From NCBI GenBank assembly GCA_037102815.1, contig BTPP01000005.1, forward strand, positions 124,001 through 188,000: a stretch of 64,000 nt of DNA. Direction: 5' to 3'. The notes beneath the pieces are model-generated. The model did not search any database. It worked only from the letters and a program-made list of their open reading frames with translations, and was not told the DNA's origin. Each line of letters begins with the position of its first letter. Position 1 is the stretch's first letter. Shown here one piece after another: positions 12,594 through 24,408 of the stretch. Source of the DNA: Neurospora intermedia (Eukaryota > Ascomycota > Sordariomycetes > Sordariales > Sordariaceae). The position numbers were made by a program, and so were the translations under genes.

Positions 12594-14590
12594 TTAGTAC
12601 TCGGCCTCGACATCCTCACCCTCCATCGAGTCGGCAGCAACCTCCTCGTAATCGCGCTCAAGGGCCGCAAGATCCTCACGAGCCTCAGAGAACTCGCCTT
12701 CCTCCATACCCTCACCAACGTACCAGTGGACGAAGGCACGCTTGGAGTACATGAGATCGAACTTGGACGAAAGGGCGGACCAGGCCTCGGCAATGGCAGT
12801 GGTGTTGGAAAGCATGCAGCTATTGTCACGGTTAGAACACTAGGTGTCACGGCATACAGAGATCGAGAGAAACTTACACAGCGCGGTTAACCTTGGCCAG
12901 ATCGCCGTTGGGGACCTGGTGGGGAGGCTGGTAGCAGATACCAAGCTTGAAACCAGTAGGGCACCAGTCGACGAACTGAATGGTACGCTTGGTCTTGAGG
13001 GTAGCGACGGCAGCGTGGGCGTCGTTGGGGACAACGTCACCGCGGTAGAGCAAGCAGGTGGCCATGTACTTGCCGTGGCGGGGGTCGCACTTGACCATCT
13101 GGTTGTTGGGCTCGAAGCAGGACATGGTCATCTCCTGGACCGAGTTGGCCTCGTGGGCGGCCTTGGCAGCCGAGATGACGGGAGCGTAGGCGACCAGAGG
13201 GAAGTGGATACGGGGGTAGGGGACCAAGTTGGTCTGGAACTCGTTGAGATCGACGTTGAGGGAGCCGTCAAAGCGGAGCGAGGCGGTAATGGAAGAGACG
13301 ACTGAGGCGGAAAAAGTTAGTCTAGGAAAATCACACACGTCATAGAGCCAAGCCATGACATACCCTGAGCGATCAGGCGGTTAAGGTTCTCGTAGTTGGG
13401 GCGCTCGAGGCCGAGGTTGCGGCGGCAGATGTCGTAGATGGCCTCGTTGTCCACCATGAAGGAGCAGTCGGCGTGCTCGAGGGTGGTGTGGGTGGTGAGG
13501 ATCGAGTTGTAAGGCTCAACGACCGAGGTGGCAGTCTGGGGAGCAGGGTAGACGCAGAACTCGAGCTTGGACTTCTTGCCATAGTCGACCGAGAGGCGCT
13601 CCATGAGGAGAGCACCGAAACCGGAACCAGTACCACCACCGAACGAGTGGAAAACGAGGAAACCCTGGAGACCGCTGCAGTTGTCGGCAACGCGGCGGAC
13701 CTTGTCGAGGACCTGGTCGATCAGCTCCTTGCCGACGGTGTAGTGACCACGAGCGTAGTTGTTGGAGGCATCCTCCTTGCCGCTGATCATGTGCTCGGGG
13801 TGGAAGAGACCGCGGTAGGCGCCGGTGCGGACCTCGTCGATGACGTTAGGCTCAAGATCGGCGTAGATGGTGCGAGGAACGTATTTCCCGTTGCCTGTAT
13901 TTGTATTTGTAAGCTTCTGTTTCGCGTGTTGTGCTAGGCAAGGGCGCTATGTACCGGTCTCGGAGAAGAAAGTGCTGAAGCCATGGTCGGGGTCAGCGGC
14001 CTTGCGCTCCTCGGTGAGGTAACCATCGGGCTGTGATGTCGTATGTTAGCATATCTTGTGCGGATGGTGGGGAGAGATACCGTGGGAGGGATGGGGGCTA
14101 AGCTTACCTGAATGCCGTGCTCAAGGCAGTAAAGCTAATGATAGAGTTAGTTTTCTTTGTCCGATGATAATTTTGAGGGTGGTCGAATGTTCCATGGTTC
14201 GTCTGTCGGTGCTATTTCGGACAGACGGGATGTGTCGCGTGTGGTGGGGGATGACAGGAGAGGGCGGACGATGACATACCTCCCAGCACGAGTTGGCGAT
14301 CTGGCAACCGGCCTGGCCGACTAGATGAGGGAAGCAACGTTAGCATGCCCGGTTGGTCTCGACGATATATAGGTAGGCAGGTAGGTGATAGCTGAGGCCG
14401 ATGATGCGCCAGCTTTTGGTGGGCAACGGGTTCACGCTGGCGGTGAGGCTGCTTTTTCGCCGACAACACGCGCCACTATGGAGGCGAACGGGAAGGGCGG
14501 GAAAGATGGGCGAGAAAGCGGTGCCCTGGTTCAGGAGATGGACGATAGGGAAGCTGTCGACATACCGTTCAAGCTGATAATTTCACGCAT
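12594..14590 (-). CDS. tba-2: Alpha-tubulin, seven exons
   Basis: Alpha subunit of the microtubule heterodimer. Exons are 14590-14566, 14320-14280, 14134-14108, 14030-13955, 13894-13364, 13301-12878 and 12819-12594. They sum to 1350 nt, coding 449 residues, the normal length. The start is MREIISLN joined to [20 protein letters not shown]. The GTP-binding tubulin signature GGGTGSG, the alpha-type loop around [18 protein letters not shown] and the acidic C-terminus ending EDVEAEY are all present. The terminal Tyr would allow detyrosination. The cluster of four tiny 5' exons is typical of fungal tubulin genes. Neurospora has two alpha-tubulins. The tba-2 assignment rests on my memory that this paralogue lies near the cytosolic LeuRS locus, so treat the symbol as tentative; the family call is certain. 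Confidence 0.97.
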
Positions 14591-15838
14591 TTTGAATGGG
14601 TTCGGTGTGAGTGTATTAAAGAAGTAGTATGTAGTAGTAGTGGTGGTGGTAGAAAGAAGTGGAAAAGCAAAAAGTTGTCGAGACTCGGGAAGACGGCGTC
14701 GCGGGTGGATTGTTGGAGAAAGGGCAGCGATGCGGTGGATGGGATGGATGGGATGTGCAAAATTGAGGATTTGGCGGGCGGCGGAACGAAGTGAAAGTGC
14801 CTGATGAGCAAAGCAACGAACCGACGAACCAACAGAAAGTGGACGTGCTCGACCTGGCCTGTGGTTGTGTGGTGGGGAAATTTGATTGTTGACACCAGGC
14901 TGCCCAATGGGGGAAAGCGTGGTTTGGCTCCTAACTGAGGTGACTGCCGTCCGAGGAGACCACTGCACCGTCCGACTCGTCAGGCGCAAATCTGGTAGGT
15001 TGTATCCGCCGCGTGTTCAGGGCAGTCATCGAAGTGGAAGCCTTCTTGTTTTTTTGTCCAGACATCACCACTGCAGTTTTCTGGCATTGGCAGTCCATGG
15101 CTGGACCTCCCCCAGGCCCCCCAAAACGAGTCATGGACTTGACTTTCAGCGACAGCGACAACCTTTCTGATAAGTACAAGGTGGTCCGTGCACCATGCCC
15201 CCTTTGGCCCCTCGTCTGACATCCGCCACCAGGGGCACTCATTTGGGGCATCACCACCTGCTGCAGTGGTGGTAGGTGGTTGCCGTGGTGCCGGTGTCTT
15301 GCACTGTTCCGCCTGTTGTTCTTGCCCCTGGATCTGACTCCTCCCAGACGGCCGGTCCAGAACTGAACTCTGCCAGCCACCGCGTCAGGGGCAGCAGCAA
15401 ATGTTCCGGGGTTATGTAAGGTGATTGATTTTTGAGGGTCATTCTTTTCTGGAAAGTTGCGGTGGAGTAAAGCAGCTGCGTCTTGGTGCATCTCAGTTAC
15501 CGGGTACCTGAACGACAACATGGATTGACTTTGACAACGTGGAAAAAGGAGATCACTGAAGTGGTATTTTACCCCAAAATACTCAACCATCCGCTCGGTA
15601 ACGAGAGTAACATGTCGACTGGGGTTCTGAGCATCACTCAACGTCAAAACATTCACCACACAAAATGTTCCAATTGGCAGCCATTATTGGTAAATTGGTT
15701 GGTTTTCTGTGTACGGACGAAGGATCGTGAGTGACCCAGTGCCGCAGCATTGGACCTGCAACATGCATGTTCCTGCAGTAGTTGAGCGCCAGTTGTACAA
15801 ACAGATATGTAAACGTCAACATGGAGGTCAGATTGGGC
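14591..15838. other. Upstream region of alpha-tubulin, no gene supported
   Basis: About 1.25 kb between the tubulin start and the 3' end of the coiled-coil gene, presumably holding the tubulin promoter and 5' leader. A 242-codon minus-strand frame (14931-15659) has no recognisable domain; see findings. Confidence 0.5.
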
Positions 15839-17725
15839 TCAGCTGTCTTTGTCCTTGTTTAGAGTTCTTTCTTCACTCCAGAATCTTTCCGATTTCAGTC
15901 CTTTCGCCGCCTTGTCCATCTTTTCACTTTCTCCTCGCCAACCTCTCCTTGACCCATTGCTCAACTCTGACTGGCCTGCATTTAAAAACGACGAAAGCGT
16001 AGACTCGCAACCATGCTCAAACTCTCTGTCTTGTTGGTCATCACCATCATAAATTCCATATTCTGCGTTCCCCAGGTCCCGGTTCCTGGCAGCGGATGAC
16101 ATGTCCCGGCATCTTCGACTCTGCCTGGCCGCGCGATGTGTGCCAGTCGAACGGGCCTCTTCTTCCCTGGCTGTCTTGAGCTGACTGTCACAGACTCCAT
16201 AGCCCGGTGAAATCATGGAAGGATCTTCTTCTACCGTGCAGGAGTCAATGTAAAAGGCAGGCCAGACAACGGCCAAGACTTCACTGGGCCCAGCTGCGGT
16301 GGTCGGGGCGGCGGCCGCGCTAGACGTTTGGTCGAAAGTTCCGGTTCTTGACCTGGACGGTGATGGTGACGTCGACAACTTATCTATGTCTTGTGTAAAG
16401 GTGACGTTTGAGCAAGACATGACGGGGGAGGACTGCCCGTTTCCCATAAGCGAATAGTTTTGCCTGGGGCTTTCAGGATATTCGCCGGGATACGTCTCAT
16501 CGGGCAGGGGCAGCTCCTCGCTCATCACGACCATGGTTGACAACGGAAGCAGCCGATAGGCTTCGGAGCCCGCTACTACCCAATCTTGAGTCGAGTAATG
16601 TACCCTGTCCTCCAGCTTCTGCAAGTAGTGCCAATGGTGACAAGCCTTCTTGGAGAAGCGGTCCAGATGGTCCTTGAAACGAGTTCGTTCTGACTGTGAC
16701 AACAACGGCCCGATGCAATCATCCACACTGGCTTTCAGTGTCTCTATCTTGGCCTTGACCTTTCTCTTCCAGACATCCTTATCAATGGAGCCGAGGAGCA
16801 CGGAGCGCAGATAGGCCTCTTTAGCGGGATCCATGGTGTTGAGTAACCTGCTAAACTCGTCGTTGGCACGGGCGTCCTCGAACAAATACGTCGGCTGAAA
16901 AACATGCTTCTGTAGCTCTGCATAAAGGACAGCGAGAGCAGCGACGCCGCGCATTTGCTTGGCGGCGGCAGTGTTGGATAAGGGCAGTGGAATCCGTGCT
17001 TGGTGAACAACGTTGTGCTTCTTTAATTGATCCCACAGGGTAGCGTTTGCTAGGGAAGACTCAGGAAGGTCTGTCCCAAAGAATTCCTTGGCTAGATCGC
17101 ACGCGAGGTCGAAAATCTTGGTGAAGCGAGAGGTTCTGGACATCAGTGTCGTCAGAATGATGAGCAGACATAGTAGGGAAAAGGGGACAGCTCACATTTC
17201 TTCCACTCTTGTACATGCAGGCTTCAACGGCACCGAGAAACTTTCCAATTTCTTGAGCTCTTGCCTGTAATGATCCAATTCGTGTCTAGTCGACTCCAAT
17301 TCTTGTTCAATGGCTTCCCTGTCTTGGGTCTTTTTGCGCTCCTCCTCGAGACTTTTTCTGAGGTCCTCGATTTCGAGTTCCGCCCTTTCCAATGCGTCTT
17401 CAGTCCTGGTTATGTTTTGGGCCCCTTCTTTGAGTTCATGTGTCTTGGCGGTGAGTATTGAACCAAGGTGGTCGGCCTCCTTCTGAAGAGACTGGACTTG
17501 TTCGTCTTTCTTTTGCAGCTCTTGGCATGACTTGTCCAGCTTCGCTTTGGCGTTGTGCAGGCTCTCGAGGTTCACCTCCAGAGTCGTTGTGAGCTTTTTG
17601 ACTTTGTCGCGGAGTTCAGCATTTTGGTCAAAAATGCCCTTGAGCTTCTCGTAGGATGTGTGTGCAGTGATATCGTGAAAGAGCTGAGAGACCACCTTTG
17701 CGTGGTCTATTTGATCTGAAGACAT
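15839..17725 (-). CDS. Coiled-coil protein of unknown function, two exons
   Basis: Exons 17725-17196 and 17135-15839 join as GAAGAAAT|GTGAGC to TCCAG|AACC and encode 608 residues. The N-terminal 180 residues (starting MSSDQIDHAKVVSQLFHDI) are dominated by heptad-rich helix (about 30-165), consistent with a parallel coiled coil. The second part begins SRFTKIFDLACDLAKEFFGTDLPES. It has a helical region of about 200 residues with LSNTAAAKQMRGVAALAVLY, then a disordered Ser-rich stretch and a basic C-terminus. I recognise no enzyme motif, signal peptide or membrane segment. It may belong to a lineage-restricted Sordariomycete family. The function is unknown; the structure is well supported by frame continuity across the junction. 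Confidence 0.8.
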
Positions 17726-19600
17726 GTTGAACGTGGGTACGTTGGGTAGTAATGACAGGCAGAATGCAGAGCGCGGGTGGGCGTGTGAAGAAATAGTGAT
17801 GGGTGCAATATCATGGAAGTTGTGCTCTCACGATGCTACCAGAGCAATCCGCCAACGAAGCAAGGCATTGTTTGCCTGCCTTTGCTAAGCTCACAACGCT
17901 ATTGTGTCTTTCATCACACGGCAAGAATCCGTAATGTTGACCATTCGGGAGGAGAGATGAGCAGGTTATCCGCCGCAAAAGCGCAAACTGAGGGCCTCGC
18001 GCGTAAATCCGTCACGTCAGGCCGTTGACAAGTCCATGATGCCGGCTGTGAGAAGGCACCAAACGTTGAAGATGACAAGACATGCCTCATTTCTGGTGCC
18101 AGGTCCCAGCATCGGCGTTTGGCCTGGTCTGGTCCATCCATGCTAGGCGAGTGTTTGGTGCTGCGGCGGAAGCAATCAACCGCTGCCGAAGCCCGAACGA
18201 CGGTGTCAACTGTGAGTGACAGGATCAACTGGACACTTGACCAGACGGCATTTTTCGATTCGTGGTCACCATTACACTCTGAAACTGAACTCGGAACGCA
18301 TGTTTTCCGCTTTCGTTTGAAAGAGCAGCCTCTGCTGACCTAAGTTGTCTTCTTGGTCGCCGAATGGCAGGGACCGGAAGGTGCAAAGGCGAGCAGCAAC
18401 AGGAAAGAGCCAGCGAGAGGAAAGGGAATGATCTCGACGGACCTCAGCTGCTTCCTCCACTTCCACCTCAGCAAGCTCTCGTCAGGTGCCGGAAGATGGA
18501 TGGACTGTTCCTCTGCTCATTCCCCGCCCAACTTGACATTTCCTCAGATTGCTCCTTCTCCTCACGAATGCTCTCAGTCATGAGTGAGCACCACAACCAC
18601 TACCAATCCCGTCATCACACAATCGTCAACCTCCTTCATGGTGCCTCCTCTCATCCAGACACATGGTTGTTGTTCGGTCAACCATCCCCCTCTCTTTCTC
18701 ACGGAATCAATCGCGAAATTCTCCCAATCGCATCGATTGGTTCCAACGGCCCCAGAACCAGGCGCATAAATTGCTTCGAGACAAGCATCCCTCTAGAGAT
18801 GAGCGCGCCGATTATCATGGATCGAGACGAGGCCGCCGGGAGTGGCTTGAAGCCCATAGCGACAGGACATGGGAAAACACAAAGTTGAAGCAGGTGAGAT
18901 CTGACCCGCTGCCGGTTGTGTTTGATGGTTGACACAAGAAAACGATACGTACCTTGACAGCCCAGGCCTGGGGGACAAGACAACTGGCCGAGTAGCCGAC
19001 AGCTGTTCCATGACTGCGTGACGGCCCGATGCGAGCGGGCTAACGGTTAATAAGCGGAGAGCTATACCGCTTTAGGTTAGACTTTGGACAAAGATGCTCG
19101 CAGGGGCCACCAGCCACTCCACACCGGCGATGTGAGCGCTGTGCCTCTTGGCGTGGCCTAGAATTGACTTTGGGTTCTTCGCTGCAACGAGACGATGCGA
19201 CACAACGACAAAGGTAACCAGACCGCAATCCCGGTGCCACGCCGACAGGAACTCTAACTTATATTGCGACCTCCCCTCTCTTATACATGTATATCATCAC
19301 ATGTAACACATCTTCCCCCGGGTGGCTGTTGCACTTTTAGTTTGTAGACCATGCCCATTCACGATCCGTGACACATTCCATTTCTCATCATCATCTTCAC
19401 TTTTCCCATTCCGAGGTTACATATCCTTTTCGCTGAAAAAGAACACGACGTGCACAAGGAACTCACTTTTTAATACTTTCAATCCCCACCAACTACGGAC
19501 AATGAGCTTACCCAAGCCATAGTTCAAATAGGTACTTTGCTTCCCTCGCGACAACCATTTACAATTTTTGTGAGCATCCTGTACTGGAAAGCAGCTAGCC
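17726..19600. other. Intergenic region between divergent genes
   Basis: About 1.9 kb between the coiled-coil gene (-) and the BTB-like gene (+). Open frames such as 18364-18888 (+) lack domains and splice support. Another 12-bp palindrome, TATACATGTATA, sits at 19283-19294. Nothing else is recognisable. Confidence 0.55.
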
Positions 19601-21260
19601 ATGGTCAGCTCAGGGCATAGCGTTCCAGCCAGGAACGGTGAACATGGCGTGTCCGTCATCTCCGCCTCTTCACACCAACGGATAGTTCACATACCGAATA
19701 TTCTTCCTCACGAACGAGTGTTTCCCATTCAGATAGGTACTGAGTTGTTCAAGCTGTCCGGCGCCTCACTTTCCTCCGATGGTTGGTCACTTCATCCCTT
19801 TCCTACCTAGGTACACTTCATACACGACTAACACATCCACAGCCCCCTCCTACTTCTCGCAGTACTTCCTCTGCCAACTCAAACAAGCCTCCGACGCCGG
19901 CCAAGACCCCTCCACCGCCATCCGCACCCTCTACATCGACCGCGACCCCGTCACCTTCAAAGACATCTCTCTGCACCTCCAGGGCTACCACGTCCGGCCC
20001 CGGGACGCCACTCACCTTGTCCGCCTCTTCGCCGATGCCCAGTTCTACTCCCTTCCCAAGCTCATGTCCCAGCTCTACGAGGAGCCCATCCACATCACCA
20101 TCGGCTCCACACCCTTCCAGATCCCGCGCGAAATCTTCTCCCTTTCTGGTCCCGGGAACACGCCCAACTTCTTTACGCTCGGGTTTGCCATCTTTTTCAG
20201 CAATCCCGAGGATTTGTTTCCCGGTTTGGACAAGGAGGGACTGATTCGTCCGCCGTCCATCATCGCGCCTAATGTACCGAATCGCAGTGCCGAGGTCTTT
20301 CAGGAACTCCTGCATATGCTGAGAGGGTACCCGGTGAAGATCAGGGATGAGAGGCATCGGCAGGAGCTTCTGAAGGACTGCAGGTATTTCAACTTCAAGG
20401 GCCTGGAGCAGCGGTTGATCCCGCATGAAAAGGGGTTCAATCAGGTCAGGGGACGGGAGGAGATTGTGCTGGGGTTGAGAGACATTATGAAGAGCGGGAT
20501 AAGTGTGGCTAATGAGCCGGTGGAGGGAGACCCGTTGGCGGGGTGGGTGAATTATGCCAGGCCGTATGCGGACGACAAAGCGATGGAACTCGTTCTCGAA
20601 ATCGGCGAAGAAGCCACGCGGTTACATATTGGACCAGGCGGGAAGGATGTCAGAGCGGAGTTCTTCACGGACATCAAAGCAAAAATGGCCAAGTTATTCG
20701 AGGTCATCGCTACCAAGCTCAACTACACTCTTCTCAACGAAGACCTCGTCCGCGTCATCCTCGACCCCGAAGCAAGCATAACATTAGACGGCCAACCCTG
20801 GACAGCAGACGAGTCTGATCAGACTGCCCATCCATCATTGCCCGCACATGAAACCACAAAAAACACCCCCGGCACCACCATCCTATCTGCCTCCTCGTCC
20901 TCCGGCGGCCCTTCAACAGCTGAAACCCCCGATTCCATCAACCCCAGCACCAAACCCTCCCCCTCCCTACAACAAAACCACCAACAATCATCATCACCCG
21001 ACGAAAACCCCAACCCCCGCAAACGCCGACGCCTAGACTCCAGTCCGCCCTACGGAGTGACCAGCGTCCCAACCTCATCACCACTAGGCGGCGAGCAATG
21101 GATCGTCAAAACCGGCCAGTGGCGGCTGCGTATTCAGTCAAGTCCCAACCCCAACCCGGCTAAGGCGTCGGTGGTGGAATGTTGTTTAGTGGCGGTCAAG
21201 CTTGATGCGCTGAGCAGCGAGAGGAGGAGGAATGAGAGGAGGGGGTTTTTGGGCGGCTAG
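19601..21260 (+). CDS. Tandem BTB/POZ-like protein with C-terminal nuclear localisation signal, two exons
   Basis: Exons 19601-19781 and 19843-21260 (GATG|GTTGGT to CACAG|CC) encode 532 residues starting MVSSGHSVPARNGEHG. Residues about 40-130 resemble a K+-channel-tetramerisation type BTB fold: VFPIQIGTELFKLSG, then ASLSSDAPSYFSQYF, then VTFKDISLHLQGYHV. A second, similar segment follows from about residue 150, HITIGSTPFQIPREIFSLSG with FFTLGFAIFFS, so the protein looks like two BTB-like units in tandem. The C-terminal third is disordered and contains PRKRRRLDSSP, a likely nuclear localisation signal, before a final beta-rich stretch with QWIVKTGQWRLRI. BTB proteins often oligomerise or act as Cullin-3 adaptors; neither is shown here. 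The start ATG was chosen because the upstream frame offers no better one. Confidence 0.82.
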
Positions 21261-22437
21261 GTACCTGACCTTAACATGAGGGTGAGGCCCTGGGGGTACT
21301 GATGAGAGAGAACGGAGGAATGACGTGGAGGAGCAATGGGGAAGAGTGGACCGGATCGGGTTATATCGATCACATCAGATTATGAGCATACCTTATTCTA
21401 CATTAATACGAGATGGAAAGATGGAAAGAGGATAGTCAATGCAAGATTCTCGTGACAGGTGTTTAAAGCTCATTATTCTTTGGCACTTTTATTGTGGTTT
21501 CCTACTTGGTATATTCTCAAGCAATGACTCCCATCTCACCAATTCCAAAGCAGATCTCCCGAAGCCAACGCCTATATTATATACCCAAGGTCCCAAAGCG
21601 TTGATCAAGCCCTATTACTTCCATCGCACGTTTTCAATACTGAAGACACATCCATCCAGCGCGCCAACTGAAGACACCCGAGCACCTAACTAAATCCAGC
21701 CCCTGCCTTCGCGCTCCGCTCTGCCATTCTATCAATCCTTTTGATATCCCATCCAAGTCAGGCAGCACGCCCAAAATCAACCGCTGCAACGTAGAAAACG
21801 CCTGTCCCAATGCTGATTGTGAAGCCCAACACCAAACGCCCAAAGCACACGGTCGCATACAGAAGCCAAGGGCAGCGAAAAGCCAGGCCCGCCCACGAAT
21901 CACTCTTTGTGTGCTTCCACCTAGCTGCTGGCAGAATCGACCGACGAATCCTCAGACGTAGAGAGCGCCAGGAGCCCAAAACGTCACAGTCACTCTGCTT
22001 GACTGGTCCCCGGCGACCGGGCAGCGGCGCTATTACTTTCCGGACGAGGTCGACTTGCTCTCGGATCGAATCAAATCGAGCCGGTTCTGGTTGTTCGTAA
22101 TTGCCGGTTGAGGGTCATTCGCATCGGCGAGGGCAGCAGAGGATCGGCCGACTGGGAAGATTGGCTCGGTTGACTTGATTGACTGGCTGACTGTGCCAGG
22201 GGGCATGATCTCGACGCAAACCAGGGCGAGAACGGCTGGTATGAACTGGACTGGGCTCGAGAAAGCAATCGGCTTGCTTCTGCTGTATCATTGTGGCTTT
22301 GGTTGCAAGTTGATGTCGGAAGGGCAGGCATTATCCTAACCCTCAGCCTCGGTGTACGGAGTCATGAGCGCCTCGCTGCGAGCAACTTCTATATTCCTCG
22401 CCTGTTCTCTTTCTCATTCGACTTCGTAATCCACCAT
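21261..22437. other. Convergent intergenic region
   Basis: About 1.2 kb between the ends of the BTB-like gene (+) and DPH3 (-). It is likely 3' UTR sequence on both sides. A GACTGGCTGACT/GATTGACT-type repetitive patch lies around 22147-22195. No coding feature is recognisable. Confidence 0.55.
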
Positions 22438-22810
22438 TTAAGCGGAAACAGCAATAGACGCAGCGGCATCCGGTGCCTTGGGGAGGTTATCCTGTTTAAA
22501 TAATCACCCAATGGTTAGCACACTGCATTCCACCCAACCCCAAACCTTCTCGCCTCCATGTTCTAGTCCCTCCCCCTCCCCCCAACACACACAGACAGAA
22601 AAGGACAATACTCACAACCTCAAAAATGACCCTGACCATCAAGCTACAGCTCGGGCAAACGGCAATGTCCTGACCATCCTGGAGGTCGGTGAGCGCAATC
22701 TCGAACTTGTCGCCGCATGGGCAGGGGTACGAATACGTCTGCAGCGCTGGGTCGTAGGTCATGTCTTCGATTTCGACTTCGTCGTAGATGGAGTATTCTT
22801 CGTCGGACAT
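22438..22810 (-). CDS. dph3: Diphthamide biosynthesis protein 3 (DPH3/KTI11), two exons
   Basis: Small CSL-type zinc (iron) protein. It is the electron donor for the radical-SAM step of diphthamide synthesis on elongation factor 2, and in yeast also a partner of Elongator in tRNA wobble-uridine modification. Exons 22810-22616 (65 codons) and 22491-22438 (17 codons plus stop) give 82 residues, the same as yeast Kti11. The diagnostic sequence [16 protein letters not shown] is followed by the two Cys pairs of the metal site, CPCGDKF and CPSCSL (residues 30/32 and 52/55). The second exon ([15 protein letters not shown]) is a variable tail. Donor GTT|GTGAGT and acceptor AACAG|GAT keep phase 0. Confidence 0.97.
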
Positions 22811-23419
22811 TTTGGTTACTTTGATTGAAACTTTGCGGCTTGTGGGATCTTTTCGGGTGCAAATGTCGCGAGCTGGGCTAGATAGTATCGTTTGGACGGT
22901 AGAGCGGGAAGAGTTGGGAATGTTGGTTGGGTTGGAGGCGGCAGTGATATGTTGGAACGTTGAAGGAACGGACACAAAAAAAAAGAGTCAGCGCCGCGAG
23001 CGGGACAGTGGAGGGGCAAAATGTCAGATGTGAACTGAACTTTTGGCGCGTGCGGCTCGCGGATGGAAGTGTGGGGGTGGGCGGAGTATCTTACCGTGTA
23101 GTACGCCAAGACAGGCAATGCGTGTAAGTCAAAGCTGCGTAACTTACCAAGTCGTCGTATTGCTTCGTTACTACCCGTGTACGATTACAGTGAAATCTTC
23201 CTCGATCACTAAAAAGTCATGCTACGCAAAAGACATGCCATGAGACTCAAACGCAGAAACCTGTACAATGTTCAAGAAATTCAGGCTATTCTCAAGGTTT
23301 GGAACACTTTCCTAAGAATGTATATCACTCGAAATTCACAAAGATGAGCATGGTGTCACTGGTTGCAGGGCTCTCATCTTTTGCTTATGAGGGCCAGATA
23401 TGGACCTTACTTTCAACAA
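22811..23419. other. Intergenic region between DPH3 and tRNA-Trp
   Basis: About 600 bp that should contain the DPH3 promoter and the 5' flank of the tRNA. No open frame is convincing. Confidence 0.55.
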
Positions 23420-23491
23420 GGCCCTATGGCGCAACGGTAGCGCGTTCGACTCCAGATCGAAAGGTTATCCGTTCAAATCGGGTTGGGGTCA
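23420..23491 (+). tRNA. tRNA-Trp (anticodon CCA), no intron
   Basis: A 72-nt cloverleaf can be folded by eye. The acceptor stem GGCCCTA pairs with TGGGGTC (G-T pairs allowed), with discriminator A. The D stem is GCGC/GCGC. The anticodon stem TTCGA/TCGAA encloses the loop CTCCAGA with anticodon CCA. The T arm is ATCCG-TTCAAAT-CGGGT. The anticodon loop follows directly on the stem, so there is no intron. The internal A box (TGGCGCAACGG) and B box (GTTCAAATC) are present. It decodes UGG. Confidence 0.95.
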
Positions 23492-23502
23492 TCCACAACA
23501 AC

Positions 23503-23507
23503 TTTTT
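23503..23507 (+). terminator. RNA polymerase III terminator of tRNA-Trp
   Basis: A run of five T residues twelve bases after the tRNA 3' end, the usual Pol III stop signal. Confidence 0.8.
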
Positions 23508-24408
23508 GGCTTTTTACTATTCATGCATCTGCGTCCAGCAACCATCTCGTGTTTCTTATTTCTTTTTGCATTTCGAAGTAGTGATCAAGCTCCTGACATC
23601 ATTCACCTTTCTTTTTTTGTCGACAGAAGTAGAAGATTTTGGAACGGGTTGGGACGTTTTGGAGGCCACAATTCACCGAAAGATTAAGTAGGCAAAGAAA
23701 CTCATCATCAACTCTTTTCTTTATGTACAATAACACTCCATATTACGCTTCCTCATGCTTCTCCTCTTTCTCGCCATCATCATATTACATCCACCTCAAC
23801 AACATCATCCTCGTCGCCTATTCGCACTGCTGCCCGAACTTCCTCTTATGATTTGTGCTCATTGAACCCCAACTATCTGGACTTCAGTCCTCAGATCCAC
23901 CTCCCAATACTGTTGTTGATGCTGTTATGCCTCCATTTCTCCTCCTCTCTCACTAGGAACTTATTCCCAGACCCTTAACATCATTACCCTGAATTCAAGC
24001 TCTGCCGCACGTCTCCCCTTGTCATATCATCCCTTCTATCTTAACTCGATGCTTCACTCTTCAGTCTCCGCGAACCTCCTCACCCAAACCTCCCCAAACA
24101 ACGAAAATGAAACCAGCACCAAATTCTCTTCGTGTATGCTCAACAACATCATGATTTGAATGACCACTACCACCTTACCATACCACATCACAACATCCTT
24201 CTATTCCAACCTTCTTCTCTAGGAAGCAGACATCAACATCCCACGACATTACATCCCAACCAATACCTCGCTCACTCGTTTACTTTCCGATCTCAAACAA
24301 ACAACCAAACACCCCCAAACCATCAACATCGAAACCGAAACCCAGACAACTCAACCCAACCCCGAGACATCACCAACAAATTAACCCAAAAGACTAAGAA
24401 ACCTCTTC
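23508..24408. other. Pyrimidine/CA-rich intergenic region
   Basis: About 900 bp, increasingly C/A-rich from 24100 onward. It probably includes the long 3' UTR of the minus-strand secreted protein. No gene is supported. Confidence 0.5.

Noticed and set aside
18364-18888. A 174-codon plus-strand frame upstream of the BTB-like gene
   Set aside because: No domain, no splice support and an unusual residue mix; likely chance.
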